From: Isoetes taiwanensis
Lineage: Eukaryota > Streptophyta > Lycopodiopsida > Isoetales > Isoetaceae
Reading direction: 5' to 3'
DNA length: 64,000 nucleotides
Assembly: GCA_021234155.1 (NCBI GenBank)
Contig: JAJEKV010000911.1
Location: 1 to 64,000 of the forward strand
Below are positions 34,900 to 44,260 of this stretch, piece after piece. Both the position numbers and the translations under genes were made by a program. The stretch's first letter is position 1, and every line of letters starts with the position of its first letter. A model generated the notes under the pieces. It saw nothing but the letters and a program-made list of their open reading frames with translations, did not search any database and had not been told where the DNA came from.

Positions 34900-36273
34900 T
34901 CGACCCTTTTCGTGGCTATCTTGCTTTGCGTCCGTTGCCACTAACTTGTCCTTTCCCCGTGCGGCGGGGTCAAGGCAGGCGGTTTGTCAAGGCTTCCTTC
35001 AACAACTCAAATCACCTTGGGCTTTCTTGAGCCAATGGTGCGCCCAATTTTTACTTTCTCTACGCCTTTGTTAAGTCCGGTTGTTATTTTGCTATCTTTC
35101 TTGAAGTTCTTCACGAACTTCCTATAATACCTGCTAGGCCAAGGAAACTTTGACCTCATGGGCGTTCTTTGGTGCCGGCCATTGGATTCTTGCTTCAATC
35201 TTGGCGGGGGTGCAGCCGAGATTCCTTCCATTTGAAATCACATGACCCGAGGTATTCTACCTTCTCGCGGCGTGACATTTTCGACAACTTGGCATGGCCC
35301 GATGCCTCCTTAACTTCTCGAGCACCTTCCGGACGTCTTTGAGCATGCTCTTGAATGGATTTATTGTACACACGGAATGTCGTCGAAGAGTACTATCACA
35401 AAGGTGTCAAGTATTCTTCGAAGATGTCGTTCATGAGTCTCATGAGCGTAGTGGGGGCATGGATAGCCCAAATGGCATTATGGTGAATTCGTAATGCCCA
35501 TACCGGTCCTGAAAAGCCGTTTTGTGGATGTCCTCTTCTTTTATTACGATCTGGTGATAGCTCGACCTTGGGTCGATCTTGAGAAGACCTTTGCCCCTTG
35601 GAGCTGATCCATCAAGTCGCCCCGACACGGGAGTCGCGTACTTGTTCTTGATGGTGTGCTTGTTCAATTGTCTGTAATCTATGCACATCCTCAAGCTTCC
35701 ATCCTTCTTCTTGACAAAGAGGATGGGTGCCCCAAATGGTGAGACACTGGGTCTGATGAAGCCTAGATCGAGCAATCCTTGTAGCTGCTTCTTTAGCTCC
35801 GTGAGTTCATGTGTGGTCATTCTATATGGGGCTTTGCTCGTCGGCTTGGTCCCTGGTTCGAGTGCTATCTCACACTCTACTCCCCTGTAAGGAGGAAGCT
35901 TCTCGATCTCATCTGGAAAGAGATCGTGGAACTCCGTAATCAAGTTGGCGATTGGCTTGGGCAACTTGCTGAGCACTTTGTCTTCTTTGCTTCCTTCCGA
36001 CTCGGGTTCCTCAATCTCGAGTTTGAAGATGTATGCTACCTTCTCGCTCTTTATAGATTTGAGCAGCTTCTTAACGGACATACATTGCATGATGGGGGTA
36101 ACTTCTTTACCTGTGATCTCAATGGCTTTGCCGTCGGGCGTTGGGAAGGTCACCTTCCGCTTTCCACAATCAATAATGGCCCCTGCTGGTCCAAGGTACT
36201 CCATTCCAACGATCAAGTCGTATTTGCCAATGCCCATTACTTCTGCCCCTATCCGGATATTAATCCACGGCAA
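34900..36273 (-). pseudogene. Chromovirus protease end and reverse transcriptase
   Basis: The frame 36273-35440 starts in the protease ([12 protein letters not shown]), then a linker, then [96 protein letters not shown]. The catalytic motif follows in another frame as VIVLFDDI (near 35375), and the connection region near 35100-35170 has an FPWPSRYYRKFVKNF stretch. In place of DLRSGY the copy has DPRSSY. At least three frameshifts are present, so it is inactive, but the domain order is clear. Confidence 0.88.
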
Positions 36274-36875
36274 GTCAATGTGAAGTTGATTCTCTTCGGT
36301 CAGTATGTCTTATGCCCCGCTTGCCAAGATTACGGGCCTTGGTTTTGATTTTAGGGGTTTCAATTTCAACATTTCAACCATCCCCGGGGGGGCGAAGTTA
36401 TGGCTACTTCGAGAGTCTATCAAGACTATGAAGGACTTGGCCTTTGCCTTCCCCTACTTGTGGTGATTACCTTATTTGGGTCTCTCGCTTGTTACGTATC
36501 TATAGCAGCCAAGATGTGGCACTCACCACGAATGTAATCGCGTGCCTCCCTCGCCCGTCTCGTCGTCGATGGAGTGTCCCATCAGCCCAACTTCTGCTAG
36601 GCTGAGCTCATAACAAATGGGTAGTTCGTCGTTCGGTGGCCCGGCTGGAAACATCTAAAAGCGGAAGCTTCTCTATGCATTCTGCCTTTTCTCCTTGGGC
36701 ATCACCTTTGTAAGAAGGATCGTCTTTGCTTTGGAGTAGTTGGAACCTTCTGTTTGTCCTTGAAGGACACCTTCTTTCTTTCTTCTTTCTCTCCCCGGGT
36801 TTGCTATTATATGGGGACTTTTCTTTGGGCTTGGGGCTGGCTGTCCTCGGTTGTAGCTCCCACGTTGCTTTGCCT
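36274..36875 (-). pseudogene. Chromovirus protease/gag junction, degraded
   Basis: No long frame. A CCHC knuckle would be expected near 36640 (minus strand), but only Cys/His fragments remain. The region 36400-36430 on the minus strand reads like LIDSRSSHN, an aspartic protease loop with an altered residue. The frame is broken several times. Confidence 0.4.
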
Positions 36876-37409
36876 CTATCCGATAGTGAGGCTGCCTTTG
36901 TGTCTTTGATCTTGCGGTCCGGATCCTTGCAAACTAATTGCTTTGGATTCTGCTTCCGATACCGTTTTAGGGTCTATTGCCCTTACGAGTTTCCTGAGTT
37001 CTTCGTTCAGCCCTTCTATGTAGCTTTCCACTGCATGTTTCTCGCTCAGCTTTGGCACGTACAGTCTTAACCTCATGAATTCTTCGGTGTATTTCTGCAC
37101 CGTCTTGTATCCCTGCTGCAATCTGTAAAACTGCTGCATCATGTTCGACTTGTGTTCCCGAGGGACATAGTGTTTCTTGAAAGCTTTTGAGAACTTCTTA
37201 AAGCGGCATGCATCCCTGCTCAACCCATGGGCCTTGGCATAGCCCTTCCACCATATGCGTGCGGCTCCTTTCAGGTTGGCTGTCGCCACCCTGCCTTTGT
37301 CTTTGTCTTTCATGCCATAGGCATTGCCGTACTCACTCATTTCGTCCAGCCATGCCTCCGCCTCTAAGCCGGATCTATTCTCGCCCGAGAACTGTTCGAG
37401 TTTCTCCAC
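36876..37409 (-). pseudogene. Chromovirus gag (capsid domain)
   Basis: A frame of 177 codons with the retrotransposon gag pattern: LEAEAWLDEMSEY, LKGAARIWWKGYAKAHGL, WWK followed by FKKFSKAFKKHYVPRE, QQFYRLQQGYKTVQKYTEEF, YIEGLNEELRKLVRA. It forms the particle that holds the RNA. It lies third among the element's genes, after ORF1 and ORF2, whereas gag is usually first. Upstream coding toward 37800 is frameshifted. Confidence 0.88.
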
Positions 37410-37985
37410 ACATTGCCCAGTGCTGAGTCCACCTTCTCCTGGTAATCCAGGGCCTTAGTGTCTTTTCATGCTAGCGTCTCTACGGTCCGGCCTTCTTGGG
37501 GGGGCCTCTTTTGGGACTCGAGTCCGGTTGAGTTTTGATTCGGAGGTCTCGTGCTGGGGACCTCCTTCTCTTACTCCTTCTCTTGTCTTTCCCGACTTTC
37601 GGTGTCGTTTATTTAGGCCCCGGATGATGCTTGGGCTGCTAATAGGGCCTTTATCTCGTCCAAGTCTGTTCGCATCTGCGACAACTCTTCTTCTGGTGTC
37701 ATGGGGTCATATCCCTCAAGAGGTTCCTTTGAAGGGGCTGCCTGTGGGAGTTTCTTCATCTGTTGGGCCTCCTGTTTTGCTCGATTGTTCGTTGTTCCCT
37801 TTCTGCATACACAATTGGTCGTGGTTGTACGGTTAGTTTTGTTTGCTCTGTTGCATTATATGTGTTGTTGGTATAGTTGCGGAACAAAATATATCAACAA
37901 AACATTTAAACAAAATGCAAAAGAAGTTATATTCATATTATATAATATGTTTACTACAAAAGACTTCCGGTATCAAGATTGCTAA

Positions 37986-39276
37986 CTATTCTTGATGTCG
38001 CCGGTAGGATGGATTGTCCTCTAGGAACTTTTTCACTTGGGTTGTTCCCACTGAATGACCCAAGTTCCTAAGGACGTTAACTGAAGATCCACCCTGCAAC
38101 GCTCTCGCCAAGTCTTCCACTCTGCGCTCAGAGGTATAAGCTGCGGTCACCGCCAGTCTTCCCTGCCGCCTGTAAGGTATGGCGAAGTCGAAAACATCGA
38201 GTGCTACCGCTCTCTTCACCAGGATGGCATACTCGGTGTTGAGGGGTAACCGCGCATGCCGGCCAAATCCTGAGAGCGCAATTAGCATCGATACTCCTTC
38301 CTCGCCTCTGGGGGTGAATTTGCGGTGAATTACCGCTATTATTCCATCCATCAGCAGGTAGTACCGCGACACACTGCCGATTGCGTGGCCGGGTCCTCGG
38401 CCACTTTCGGTATCAGCTCGTGTGCGCCCTTGTAAAGTCGTCTACCCTCGTGGTGAGCTCCCCCGTAGTCTCATTTGTTCTTTGAAGCTCTCCTGAGGTC
38501 GAACTCGCATATTCTCTCCCGAGGAGGCGTTGCCGAAGAGCTTGCCGTTAAGATGTTCGATGTCGCGTGGCGGATCCCCATCCGTTCCTGTAGAGCAAGG
38601 AACTCTTCCCTCCGTCGGATTGGTTTGTGACTGGTGCGCCTCCATCATCGCGATGTTCTTTGTAGGCTTGGATGCCGGAGGTCGACTCTCGGTGTAAGTG
38701 TCGGCTTCCCTTACTTGGAGTGGGAAGTCGGAGGCTCGGACGATGAAGTCGTCGAGGTCCGTTCTTAGGAGTTGGTGCGGCAACTCTTGGTCGATACTCC
38801 CTTTCCACACAGAGGGAGGTTTTGGATGTCACTTAGGAGCAAAAATTCTTCGCCCTCGACAATGATGGGGGCTAGGCTTGTAATGCCTAGCCCAAGGGGC
38901 GGCGCGACTCTAAGAGTTTGGCGTCTTCTTTCAAGTCTTGCCACTCTTGTTCGCTTTTGTCGCTCTTCCATTTGGGTCGAGCTTCGGCGTAGTCTTCCTC
39001 CTCTTCGATTCTGTTCTTACGAGTCCTCCTCTTCTTTTCCTTCCCGCTCTCCCTCGTCATTGCGTAAAGGAGTCGTTGTTCTGCCGCTATGGCTAATGGG
39101 TCCACGTCCATGGGGGGAATGGAGGTTTCTCCCATAGTGTTCTCGGCGCGATGGATAAGAAAAATTGCCAAGGCAGTGTTGAAAGAGAAATATTTGGTCC
39201 TATTGATGATTAGGACCATTGGCTCGGGTGTGTCTTTGCGCCTTTGTTTGTCAGTACTTGGCAATGTTTGGAACAT
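37986..39276 (-). pseudogene. Chromovirus ORF2, extra gene of unknown function
   Basis: About 430 codons in three frames with at least two shifts. The first frame (39276-38887) offers a better start at 39135, ATG in a good context, reading MGETSIPPMDVDPLAIAAEQ, then a very basic stretch KEKKRRTRKNR. The middle frame (to 38442) reads QELPHQLLRTDLDDFIVRA and a hydrophilic part. The last (38372-37986) reads MSRYYLLMDGIIAVIHRKF, then ALDVFDFAIPYRRQGRLAV and VNVLRNLGHSVGTTQVKKFL. I do not recognise the family. It has its own upstream TATA/hairpin module like ORF1 (39630-40095). Confidence 0.5.
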
Positions 39277-39321
39277 CGCCTAAAAGGCGCTATGAGGGAT
39301 TGCCTAGGGACAAAGTAACCT

Positions 39322-39624
39322 ATGCAAGGTGGAAGTTGCACTAGTCTTTGGTTCTACCCTAGCTTGGAATTCAGCAGGGACTCTCCGAAGTGGGGTTGCG
39401 TGCAAAGTTGCTTGGACATCTACCTCCTTCCCGAAGACATGGAAAATTTGGTCGATGTCGGCCTACTAAAGATGCGCCGGGCTGTACCATCTACTCTAAA
39501 AATCGAGAGGTTGCCATTGGTTAAATGCGAAGAGGGTATCAAACGGTTGCAAGAGCGCCTCAGGGAGTTGGAAAATCGGCTAAGAAGGCAGGAGCAAACT
39601 TGTAGGATGCTATGTGTGAAATGA
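39322..39624 (+). CDS. Antisense ORF in the ORF2 leader, coiled coil
   Basis: A 100-codon frame on the strand opposite to the chromovirus genes. Its second half, IKRLQERLRELENRLRRQEQ, has a clear leucine heptad pattern. It lies wholly in the leader between the TATA box at 39630-39639 and ORF2. It could be a chance ORF over a structured leader, or a captured or antisense gene. No promoter was recognised on this strand. Confidence 0.25.
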   Translation: MQGGSCTSLWFYPSLEFSRDSPKWGCVQSCLDIYLLPEDMENLVDVGLLKMRRAVPSTLKIERLPLVKCEEGIKRLQERLRELENRLRRQEQTCRMLCVK

Positions 39625-39629
39625 GGTAC

Positions 39630-39639
39630 CTATTTATAG
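39630..39639 (-). promoter_or_regulatory. TATA box candidate for ORF2
   Basis: CTATAAATAG on the minus strand, about 190 bp downstream of a hairpin pair and 350-500 bp upstream of the ORF2 starts. It is identical to the 10-mer in front of ORF1. Confidence 0.5.
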
Positions 39640-39828
39640 AAAAGGGGGAAACCCTAATTTTTGGATGACTTGGAAAATTCCTGGGGTTGGGCAATTCTAG
39701 TCTATATTGAGGTCAAAATGGGAATTTGAAGACTAGTTCAAGTGTTTGAGCGTGGCCGGATTACCTAAAGATGCTATACAACAGGTTGAAGATCATTCGG
39801 GCGAGTTCAGGTGAAGAAATGGTAGGAG

Positions 39829-39895
39829 GTCTCACAGCTTGCGCCTCGCTCAAAAACTAAAGTTTAGTTTCTTGACCAGGCGCGAGCTGTGAGAC
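39829..39895. repeat. Hairpin repeat h1
   Basis: 67 nt. Outer arms GTCTCACAGCTTGCGCC and GGCGCGAGCTGTGAGAC pair 16 of 17; the inner palindrome is AAACTAAAGTTTAGTTT. One of four copies in the chromovirus internal region. Confidence 0.88.
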
Positions 39896-40029
39896 ATCAG
39901 TCCCATTTTGATCAAAACGTGTCTAATTTGGATAAACTAAGGGTGTAAGGATGATGGGCTCATCAAATTAGGTGGAATTGACCCCTTATTTGGTCAATTT
40001 GGAGCTGTTTTGGGCGAGTTTTGGGCAAG

Positions 40030-40095
40030 GTCTCACAAACTTAGCCTCGCTCAAAACTAAAGTTTAGTTTCTTGACCAGGCGCGAGCTGTGAGAC
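40030..40095. repeat. Hairpin repeat h2
   Basis: Same unit as h1. The right arm and the inner AAACTAAAGTTTAGTTT are identical. The left arm reads GTCTCACAAACTTAGCC and is more diverged. Confidence 0.85.
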
Positions 40096-40602
40096 ATCAC
40101 GCCTTTCTGTCTGCAAATGTCCTATTTTACTAAAATAAAAACTAAAACCTGCTAACTTGTCCTAATTAAGCAAGTTCAGACAATTAAAGTACTCAAGATT
40201 GTTCTATTATTACAAAAAAAAAAAAAAAATTCGATTATTTACAAAAAGTTTAAGGGCGTTCTCCCTTGATGCGAGTAGCAAGTTGCATATCTTGCCTCAT
40301 CGGTGTCACCGCTCGCATGGACAAAGGTAAGCCGTTGAATCTTCAAAATGTTGCACTATCTTCTCGCCCGCCCGCTTCAGTAGTGCGAAGCAATCTCGTC
40401 TGTGACCACAGTAGTCCGGCCCCGAAATCTGCATTACTTCTCTAACTAGCCGAAAGCAAAGGGGTGGGGAATCGAGAGACCGAGTAGCTGTGTTGGAAGT
40501 GTCGGATTTCCCGTAGTGCTCTTTTTTCTCGTTTGCTTCTCGTGAGCTTTTTATGCGGCGAGCGTGCTTTTTCGGGGGCCTTGGGTTTTGGTGGTGGGGG
40601 TC
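40096..40602. other. Spacer between ORF1 and the ORF2 leader
   Basis: About 500 bp with an A16 run at 40214-40229 and no recognised coding. On the minus strand it is the 3' end of ORF1 and its possible untranslated region. Confidence 0.4.
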
Positions 40603-41539
40603 TTAGGGTCTGCTTTGCTTGGTTGGTCGTCCTCCCTCGATAAACTGAGCTTGTTTTTCCTCATAATACTTGTTGTATGCCTCCCACTCCTTCATATAGG
40701 CCTCGTGCTCCCTCATCTTACGCTCATAGGTCTTGACCGGGTTTGTGACATACGACTCTCGGGCAGGTCGTGGCCTTTTTTCTGTCCCCGCCGGGCAAGG
40801 AGGGGGCTTCTTCAACGTGTGTCCCTTTGCTCCTCCTCGAAGTGCTACACCTTTCGGTTACCTCCTGCTCAACAGTCGGGGGTTTGGAAGAGCTTGCCCC
40901 TCCTGTGTTGGGGTTAGGTTCTTCGTCAGAATCCTCTGAGGAGGCCGGGGGTTGATCGGGTGGCCGTTCGGTAATGGTGATCTTGGGGTTGGGCTTTTTC
41001 ACCATGGGGACTTCCTTGAGCTTCCTGGGGCTCCCCACCCATTTCCCTTTCTTCTTCTTGAGCTCCTCGGCCGCTTTCTGCTCCTCTTCTTCCTTCTTCC
41101 TCTTCTTTTGCTCCCTTTTCTTCTCTCGGCGTTCATACTTTCTGATAAACGCAGCGAGGTCTGCTTCCTCCGCCGGCTCAAGTCTCGGCTCGCTCTGCTC
41201 TTGCTGCTCCTCTGCTTCCTTTTGTCGAATCCAGGCTTCGACTTGTTCTTCAATGGTCGGCTCTGGAGTCGACATCCTCGGTTCCTCTCGGGCCTTGGTT
41301 CTCCTTTCCCGGCTTGCAGCTTCCCCTTCCTCTTCTTCTTCAATCAGCTCGGTTCCGGCATCCGAGTGCTGGCTTACCTCCTCGTTCTGGTCATCTGCAA
41401 TACTCTCCTCGCTGGAAGACAGTCCACCTCCCCTCGCGATGAGCCTCTCCCGAAGCATCTGCTGAATGAGGTCGATGTTGCTGGCGCTGGGGATTTCGCC
41501 TGGACGGGCTTTCCTTGCAGTCTGTTTGGTCCGTGCCAT
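40603..41539 (-). CDS. Chromovirus ORF1 with histone H3 N-terminal tail
   Basis: The ATG at 41539-41537 lies in a strong context (AAACATGG) and reads M-ARTKQTARK-ARPGE. The nine residues after Met equal the start of histone H3, including K4 and K9; H3 then has S, here A. Met before Ala is normally removed, which would expose A1 as in H3. The frame runs 271 codons to 40724. It is highly charged: an acidic Ser/Glu part (residues ~35-75), EEQVEAWIRQKEAEEQQEQ, then a Lys-rich coiled-coil or nuclear-localisation-like stretch (REKKREQKKRKKEEEEQKA) and a Pro/Ser/Asp tail. Near 40815 a frameshift continues it in another frame (YERKMREHEAYMKEWEAYNK) to about 40603. No histone fold is present. The rest of the protein is unrecognised. 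An upstream in-frame ATG at 41581 would add 14 residues and hide the mimic. Confidence 0.8.
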
Positions 41540-41639
41540 GTTTGACAGATCGTCAATCGGGTATCGGGCGCCAAAGATCACCTTAGGGAGCGAGAGCTGG
41601 TTTCTAAGGTGGGAACATTCAAATGAGGGGGGTCTACTT

Positions 41640-41649
41640 CTATTTATAG
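41640..41649 (-). promoter_or_regulatory. TATA box candidate for ORF1
   Basis: CTATAAATAG on the minus strand, 101 bp upstream of the ORF1 ATG and 102 bp downstream of hairpin h3. It is internal to the element, some 560 bp inside the LTR, so ORF1 may have a promoter separate from the LTR. Confidence 0.55.
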
Positions 41650-41750
41650 CTTGACAAATTTTAGGTCAAAATTCAAGTAGCTCTATTTAACATGCTAAAG
41701 CACCTATTTAATTAAAATTTACACTTATTTCAGACTTTTCCTACTTATTG

Positions 41751-41816
41751 GTTCACAGTGTCGCCACCGCTTCAAAAACTAAAGTTTAGTTTTTAAACCA
41801 GGCGCGAGCTGTGAGA
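41751..41816. repeat. Hairpin repeat h3
   Basis: Third copy of the unit. Right arm GGCGCGAGCTGTGAGA and inner AAACTAAAGTTTAGTTT are intact; the left arm (TTCACAGTGTCGCCA) is diverged. Confidence 0.8.
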
Positions 41817-41940
41817 TCTCACACATTTTTAAGTAATTTAAGTAATTAAAACATGCTATTCTAATTCATTCCTATCTTAGAACTAGCCTTACCACATTAC
41901 TTTTCTTAAATTCTTCATGTTTAAGTGATCTTGGCTCGAT

Positions 41941-42008
41941 GTCTCACAGCTTGCGTCTCGCTCAAAAACTAAAGTTTAGTTCTTCGACTGACCGGGAGGC
42001 CGTGGAGA
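41941..42008. repeat. Hairpin repeat h4
   Basis: Fourth copy. Left arm GTCTCACAGCTTGCGTC and inner AACTAAAGTTTAGTT are intact; the right arm (GGAGGCCGTGGAGAC) is diverged. Together with h3 it occupies the leader between the primer site and ORF1. Confidence 0.8.
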
Positions 42009-42199
42009 CCTCACTTTGGCAAAATTTTTGGCTCATTCTTTTTAGTCTTATTAAGTTCCAATTCACTTAATTGTTACTAGCTTAGCATAAACTACAAAAA
42101 TGAGAAAAAATTTTCCCACTTTTCGAGGCTTGAGGATCCTATCAAGTTAGTACTACTGGGAGCATGGCCAGTGCTTTGCTCTTGGTCTCCAAGAACATT

Positions 42200-42211
42200 G
42201 CTCTGATACCA
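42200..42211 (-). promoter_or_regulatory. Primer-binding site, initiator-Met tRNA
   Basis: TGGTATCAGAGC on the minus strand, the 12-nt complement of the initiator methionine tRNA 3' end, directly next to the right (5') LTR. This fixes the element's orientation and the LTR edge. Confidence 0.92.
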
Positions 42212-43705
42212 CCGTGGACGCCCCTACCAGATACGATGCCCGCGACCGTATACAACAGAGTTCATCCCCCCGCACCAGCTCCACAATGATACAGGGCCCT
42301 CCACGTATCACCGTGATCGCCTAGAATCATAAAGTGGGAAGAGTGAAGGGGTCATTTACCCGCCTCCCTCGTGGTCTACCTAGGCTGCGGAAGCGTAAAC
42401 ATACACGCCAAGAACATAACATCATATATCCACCTCGAAGGGTGGCACATCAACATCTGCATAGACAAAGATCAAAGACAATACATGGAAGTTTCTACCC
42501 AAGGCTCGGACTCCATGGGGATGACCGGACAAGCTTGGGTCTCGAGTTCGGTCGCATGTAATCATGACAATGGATTGGGCTGGCATAAGAGCATGGCTTA
42601 GGGTTGTCCACACCATCCGCCCCTCCTGTGCACACTTTGCAGAGTAGGTTGAAAAGTGTTGGGACCTGACTGTAGCCCGCCGGGTGCATAGCCAAAGGGG
42701 CTATTCCTGGGTTACATCTCCCGGTCCCCGATGGGGCGGCAGGAATTACTCCCTCCGAGAGATCTACATGCTGACCCAAGGTGACTAGAGGGCCACTGCC
42801 CTTATTCGACTTAACCCACTGGAAGGTGAACACCACCCCACGGGTGTCGAGCCCATGCCTTACCCACACTCAGTGGCAAGCCATTAGACCTAGTCACTCT
42901 GACCCCCTGGTAGGCCTTACACACCAGAGGGATCAGTCAAGGGTCAGAACACGAACCTCATTTTAAGCCAGTCTGGCCCCTTCACCCACAACCAGGTGGG
43001 CTCTTGTACACAGGCCGAATTCTAGTAATGCACTAAGAGGGACTAGCTAGGAGCATCATCTACTAAGTTTTAAGTCTCTACCCCCCTTCCCAATACAATG
43101 AGTCCACAGAATACAACCATCCATCATGTGATCATAAATAATAAGAACTAATCTAATACATAGAGTTAATTCTTAGTTAGAGTCAATCTTAGGGTCTGCT
43201 TGGCTACTACGGGCGATTTAATAGGCTAAACCTACTGGTTCGAAGGCTGAAATAAGGTTTAAGCTATTCAATCAACCAAATACCTGATCCCTGGTTCACT
43301 CCTCTTGATCCGAAGGCATCCATGTCTCTGTTCTGTTTCGGGATGCGGTCGGAAGGATGATCTGACAAGCTGGGGCGTACTGGCAGATCGTGGGAGTTGG
43401 AATTGACTCCTCAGGCACGCGAATCGGGGCTCAGAAGGTCTGTGGGCGAAAAAGGGAATGTTAGGGTTTGGTGCCTTATGTAGGCTATCAGTTAGGTTTA
43501 GGGTCCCCATGACCCTTGGTCTACCTTTAATGGTTTAAAGGTCTAAAGGTGCGCGCATTGCTAAGTGTGCGCACCCTTGCAAGTTGCCCCCTAGGGCGTC
43601 CTTGCTTGGGTATTCGTCGGCGTACACGTCGAGTGGACGGCGTGTACGCATGACGGCACAGTACGGTATACGTCTTGAGACCGTATATCGTACTGGAACG
43701 TCACA
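42212..43705 (-). repeat. 5' LTR of the chromovirus
   Basis: 1,494 bp, partner of 19825-21318. The end next to the primer site is slightly eroded (CCGTGGACG in place of TGTGACG); the outer end CGTCACA is intact and followed by ATTCC. Confidence 0.93.
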
Positions 43706-43710
43706 ATTCC
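43706..43710. repeat. Target-site duplication ATTCC, right
   Basis: Identical to 19820-19824. Confidence 0.9.
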
Positions 43711-44260
43711 ATGACACCCACGTCATGATGATGCATCTTGCTGAAAATCTAGTGAGCATGTATCATAAAGTATTTGCAACATAAATACTCAATTCAGGGC
43801 CATAATTTGCAAGTTGGAAGTGGATATTCATTCCCCTTTCAAGCCACACTATTTTCATAAGATTTTTCCAAACTTGCTTGTCGGCTTCTTTTTCTGCACA
43901 ATCTACGCAAGCCTTAAGTGCACCAACATATGTTCGAGCATCAAGCTTGTCCTACATGCAGACAAATAAATTAAGTTGCTCCCAAGTTTGAAATATATAT
44001 GCACCAGAGTGTCAGCTGTAACAATTTTGATTTATCTCCAGTGCCATGAATTTTCCTGGCAGAATATAGGTTCTTTGAACCAATACATGCCTTCAGTGCA
44101 GAAAGTAGAATGGATTGATCTGGTTTTATCCCATTCCCTCTCATCTCCTCATAACTCATAAGAGCCTTTCTACCTTCAATCCGTTAAAATGAGCCATGGC
44201 AGCTATCGTGAAAAAAATCTGTGGCACGTGCCGGGATGAGCTTTCACATGCATCTATCTC
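43711..44260 (-). pseudogene. PPR protein gene fragment
   Basis: Pentatricopeptide-repeat proteins bind organelle RNA; the PLS type in plants acts in editing. Minus-strand pieces, from high to low coordinate: IAAMAHFNGLKVE, then SYEEMRGNGIKPDQSILLSA and LKACIGSKNLYSARKIHG (43971-44159), then KLDARTYVGALKACVDCAEK and MNIHFQLANYGP (about 43800-43950), then MTWVSWNA at the element edge. These are L and S motif patterns (ALKAC, G-I-K-P-D, VSWNA). Frameshifts and stops separate the pieces. The chromovirus inserted between WNA and the next repeat, whose continuation is at 19740-19824. Confidence 0.75.

Larger units (their letters stand above)
19825..43705 (-). mobile_element. Ty3/gypsy chromovirus with histone-H3-tail ORF
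   Basis: A complete LTR retrotransposon on the minus strand. It has two 1,494-bp LTRs (19825-21318 and 42212-43705, ends TGTGACG...CGTCACA), 5-bp target duplications ATTCC, an initiator-Met primer site beside the right LTR and a polypurine tract beside the left. Without a 10.9-kb nested element it would be about 12.96 kb. Order on the minus strand: LTR, primer site, leader, ORF1 (H3-tail start), ORF2, gag, protease, RT, RNase H, integrase, chromodomain, 3' region, LTR. RNase H before integrase makes it Ty3/gypsy, and the chromodomain makes it a chromovirus. ORF1 and ORF2 are additions to the usual plan. It lies in a PPR gene. Confidence 0.93.

Noticed and set aside
40603-41539. A true histone H3 gene
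   Set aside because: Only the first nine residues after Met match. The remainder is acidic and Lys-rich with no histone fold, and it lies inside an LTR element.
40952-41545. 197-codon plus-strand ORF rich in Leu/Phe, apparently a membrane protein
   Set aside because: It is the antisense of the Glu/Lys-rich ORF1, which produces Leu/Phe/Ser-rich translations by codon complementarity.
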